From NCBI GenBank assembly GCA_003228965.1, contig QIGP01000303.1, forward strand, positions 1 to 15,967: a stretch of 15,967 nucleotides of DNA. The letters run 5' to 3'. The first letter of the stretch is position 1. Each line of letters opens with the position of its first letter. Below are positions 14,443 to 15,967 of the stretch, piece by piece. Under the pieces are notes generated by a model. It saw nothing but the letters and a program-made list of their open reading frames with translations. It did not search any database and was not told where the DNA came from. The translations under genes were made by a program, and so were the position numbers. This DNA is from Gammaproteobacteria bacterium. GTDB lineage: Bacteria > Pseudomonadota > Gammaproteobacteria > Steroidobacterales > SZUA-146.

Positions 14443-14714
14443 TTGAGGTCGAAGGTGTTTTCTACCGACACGAGGCGGTTGCCGCCGCTGCGGTGGTGGC
14501 CATGCCTCACGAAAAATGGGGTGAAGTGCCGTGTGCGTTAGTCGAACTTAAAAGCGGCGCAGTGGCTACCGAAGCTGATGTGATCGTGTTTTGTCGCAAA
14601 CATTTGGCAGGCTTCAAAACGCCTAAACGCGTAGTTTTTGGTGAGTTACTGAAAACGGCGACGGGTAAAATTCAGAAATTCTTGTTGCGTGGTCAGGCTG
14701 CATCGATGCCGTAG
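14439..14714 (+). pseudogene. C-terminal fragment of an acyl-CoA synthetase (AMP-binding family)
   Basis: The frame reads TTVEVEGVFYRHEAVAAAAV, VAMPHEKWGEVPCALVELKS, then FCRKHLAGFKTPKRVVFGEL and LKTATGKIQKFLLRGQA. This is the mobile C-terminal domain of adenylate-forming acyl-CoA synthetases, including the catalytic lysine of the TGKIQK motif. The large N-terminal AMP-binding domain (about 430 residues) is absent: similarity stops at about 14439, where the divergent TIGR03084 fragment begins. An internal ATG at 14493 could permit translation of 73 residues, but these would not form an enzyme. The stop at 14714 lies inside sequence belonging to the next fragment, so the last few residues (ASMP) are probably not native. 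Confidence 0.85.
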
Positions 14715-15033
14715 GCGGTCCGATGTTGGCCCGCGCACTTGGGCAAATGAAATATGGTTCTTCCGTCGCGTCCGTTGGGCTTGCTGGTGGTGTTGGGCTT
14801 CCTACTACTGTCATTCCGTTTATTATTCGTGGTGTCAATCTCTTGGGCATTGACAGCGTCATGCAGCCTTATGAGAAACGGGTTGAAGCCTGGAACCGCC
14901 TGGCGACCGATTTACCGATGGACAAACTTCACGCCATGATGTCTACAGCCACATTGGCCGAATTGCCACAGCTGGGTCGTGATATTTTGAAAGACAGGTG
15001 CGCGCAAGAGTGGTGGTTGACGTAAACGCCTGA
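14690..15033 (+). pseudogene. C-terminal fragment of AcuI/YhdH-type (acrylyl-CoA reductase) NADPH oxidoreductase, frameshifted
   Basis: From 14690 the frame reads WSGCIDAVGGPMLARALGQM, then KYGSSVASVGLAGGVGLPTT, VIPFIIRGVNLLGIDSVMQP and YEKRVEAWNRLATDLPMDKL. This is the C-terminal third of the AcuI/YhdH medium-chain reductase family (normally about 325-330 residues); the N-terminal catalytic and half of the cofactor domain are gone. Near 14991-15000 the family end 'LKGQVRARVVVDVNA' is recovered only by shifting frame: GGCCAG appears as GACAG. The current frame ends at TAA 15023-15025 and the ancestral TGA is 15031-15033. A transcription terminator follows at 15063. An expressed truncated product from the ATG at 14723 is possible but would not be functional. 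Confidence 0.85.
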
Positions 15034-15062
15034 TCTGACCAGCTGATAGAGTGCCAGATAAT

Positions 15063-15091
15063 GGCCTGCAGTCTTCCTGTAGGCCTTTTTT
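15063..15091 (+). terminator. Intrinsic terminator of the decayed acuI-like gene
   Basis: GGCCTGCAG (15063-15071) pairs with CTGTAGGCC (15077-15085) over 9 bp with one G-U pair, around a TCTTC loop, followed by six T. It lies 30 nt after the ancestral stop of the reductase remnant and insulates the redoxin gene. Confidence 0.85.
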
Positions 15092-15169
15092 CATTTGGGC
15101 TCCACAATGTGAAATAATTTGTGTGATAAAATGGTCAACTACGAATAGCTCAACAATAAGGAAAGCTCT

Positions 15170-15751
15170 ATGCGTACCTCTAACTCATTGTGGTTCAAGA
15201 TTCTGGCCGCTGTTTTCATGTTTACAAGCGTCGCAGCGTCGGCCGATTACGACGCCAACTGGGGACCCAAGCTTGGCACGACCCTGCCTGAGGGCCTCAT
15301 AGTGAAGACTCACGAAGGCAAAACAACTGATGTTGCTGAACTTGTGACCGGCAAAGGCGTGGCTATCGTGTTTGTACGATCCGCCGACTGGTGTCCGTTC
15401 TGTAAGCGCCAGATAATTGAATTGAATAAAAGCCGCGACGAATTCGTCAGGCGTGGAATCAACCTGGTTGCACTGAGCTACGACGACTCCGATATACTTG
15501 GCAAGTTCGCACAAGAACACGAGATCGACTACACCCTGGTGTCCGATAAAAAATCGATGGTGATTGACGCCTTTGGTATTCGCAATGAAGATCACGAAAA
15601 AGGTTCTTCAGGTTACGGTATACCTCATCCTGGCATCATGGTGTTCGACGCCTCGGGAGTGTTGGTAGCCAAGTTTGCTGAAGAAGGCTATCGCAAGCGT
15701 CCCCCTGTTGAAGGTGTACTTGCTGCGATTGATCAGCTTCAGGCGAAGTAA
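15170..15751 (+). CDS. Periplasmic redoxin (AhpC/TSA or thioredoxin-like)
   Basis: The 193-residue product has a Sec signal peptide (residues 1-25, FKILAAVFMFTSVAASA/DYD). The mature part is a thioredoxin fold: GLIVKTHEGKTTDVAELV, VAIVFVRSADWCPFCKRQII with Cys75 and Cys78 (CPFC), VALSYDDSDILGKFAQEHEI, YTLVSDKKSMVIDAFGIRNE and the cis-Pro region GYGIPHPGIMVFDASG. It probably reduces a peroxide or a disulfide in the periplasm, with Cys75 as nucleophile. The CPFC pair is more typical of thioredoxin-like redoxins than of AhpC. A good ribosome-binding site (AAGGAAAG) precedes the ATG at 15170. It is monocistronic, between two terminators. Confidence 0.88.
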   Translation: MRTSNSLWFKILAAVFMFTSVAASADYDANWGPKLGTTLPEGLIVKTHEGKTTDVAELVTGKGVAIVFVRSADWCPFCKRQIIELNKSRDEFVRRGINLVALSYDDSDILGKFAQEHEIDYTLVSDKKSMVIDAFGIRNEDHEKGSSGYGIPHPGIMVFDASGVLVAKFAEEGYRKRPPVEGVLAAIDQLQAK

Positions 15752-15783
15752 GCTCGACAGTTCAATAGTCTGATTGAGAATAA

Positions 15784-15823
15784 TAAAATGCCCCGGCGGT
15801 TTTGAACCGTCGGGGCATTTTTT
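15784..15823 (+). terminator. Strong intrinsic terminator after the redoxin gene, possibly bidirectional
   Basis: ATGCCCCGGCGGTT (15788-15801) pairs with AACCGTCGGGGCAT (15805-15818) over 14 bp with one G-U pair and a 3-nt loop. Flanking A (15785-15788) and T (15818-15823) tracts allow termination in both directions. It lies 37 nt after the redoxin stop. Confidence 0.9.
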
Positions 15824-15925
15824 ATGTAACTTAGTCATGCATGGAAGTACTCTTGGAGTACACGACCTTTCAGCAGTAATGTTCAATCTTCACTGCGGTT
15901 GCACCATTGATGCATTCAAAACACG

Positions 15926-15967
15926 TCAAATAGCATTAGGTTTTGGCTCTTCTGGAAACTCCAGTTT
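15926..15967 (-). CDS. Possible C-terminal tail of a minus-strand gene entering from the right edge
   Basis: Reading leftward from the edge, 13 codons (KLEFPEEPKPNAI) end at TGA 15928-15926. The charged, proline-rich composition resembles a protein tail, and the bidirectional terminator at 15784-15823 could serve it. Thirteen codons are too few to be sure. Between 15824 and 15925 nothing is recognisable. Confidence 0.22.
   Translation of the reverse strand, partial: KLEFPEEPKPNAI

Overview
The window looks like a piece of chromosome from a Gram-negative bacterium, most likely a free-living, probably marine gammaproteobacterium of moderate GC. This is an inference from gene content: YceH, HtpX, a BaiN/YhiN-type flavoprotein, a DUF4124 protein, lipoprotein and Sec signals, and promoter-like matches to sigma-28 and sigma-32 consensus. 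No rRNA, tRNA, CRISPR array, phage gene or transposase gene was seen.

Layout. Positions 1-2637 (minus strand) carry the start of a secreted thrombospondin-type-3/dockerin-like protein, a secreted FG-GAP/UnbV (CRTAC1-like) protein, and yceH, which ends 4 nt before the FG-GAP start. Positions 2640-3785 are an accessory stretch. Two related palindromic MITE-like elements lie in opposite orientation, each inside further inverted repeats, and between them sit remnants of a hotdog thioesterase and a DUF1579-like protein. Positions 3786-4922 hold an unrecognised Ser/Gln/Pro-rich protein behind an almost perfect sigma-28 (flagellar) promoter. Positions 5104-6579 encode a sodium:solute symporter whose apparent start codon is ATC behind a good ribosome-binding site. 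It is divergent from an aldehyde dehydrogenase (6783-8243), and the intervening DNA contains palindromic operator candidates. The dehydrogenase is convergent with a four-gene minus-strand cluster (8251-10295): adenine deaminase, a tiny secreted peptide starting in a GTGA overlap, a DUF4124 protein and a Dabb-domain lipoprotein. Upstream come htpX, with a sigma-32-type heat-shock promoter and its own terminator, and a BaiN/RdsA-type flavoprotein.

Positions 12800-13590 have no convincing gene. Positions 13592-15033 are a gene graveyard: a TIGR03084-family metal-binding protein with an internal deletion and frameshift, abutting the C-terminus of an acyl-CoA synthetase, itself abutting the C-terminus of an AcuI/YhdH-type reductase that has a one-base frameshift. 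The terminator of that last gene is still intact. Together these look like the remains of an acyl-CoA catabolism cluster. The window ends with an intact periplasmic redoxin, a strong terminator, and possibly the last codons of a minus-strand gene.

I did not find a clearly new multi-gene system. The items most worth a second look are the ATC-start symporter, the unannotated 36-residue secreted peptide, the nested palindromes, the terminator buried in a convergent gene, the two alternative-sigma promoters, and the fused pseudogenes.
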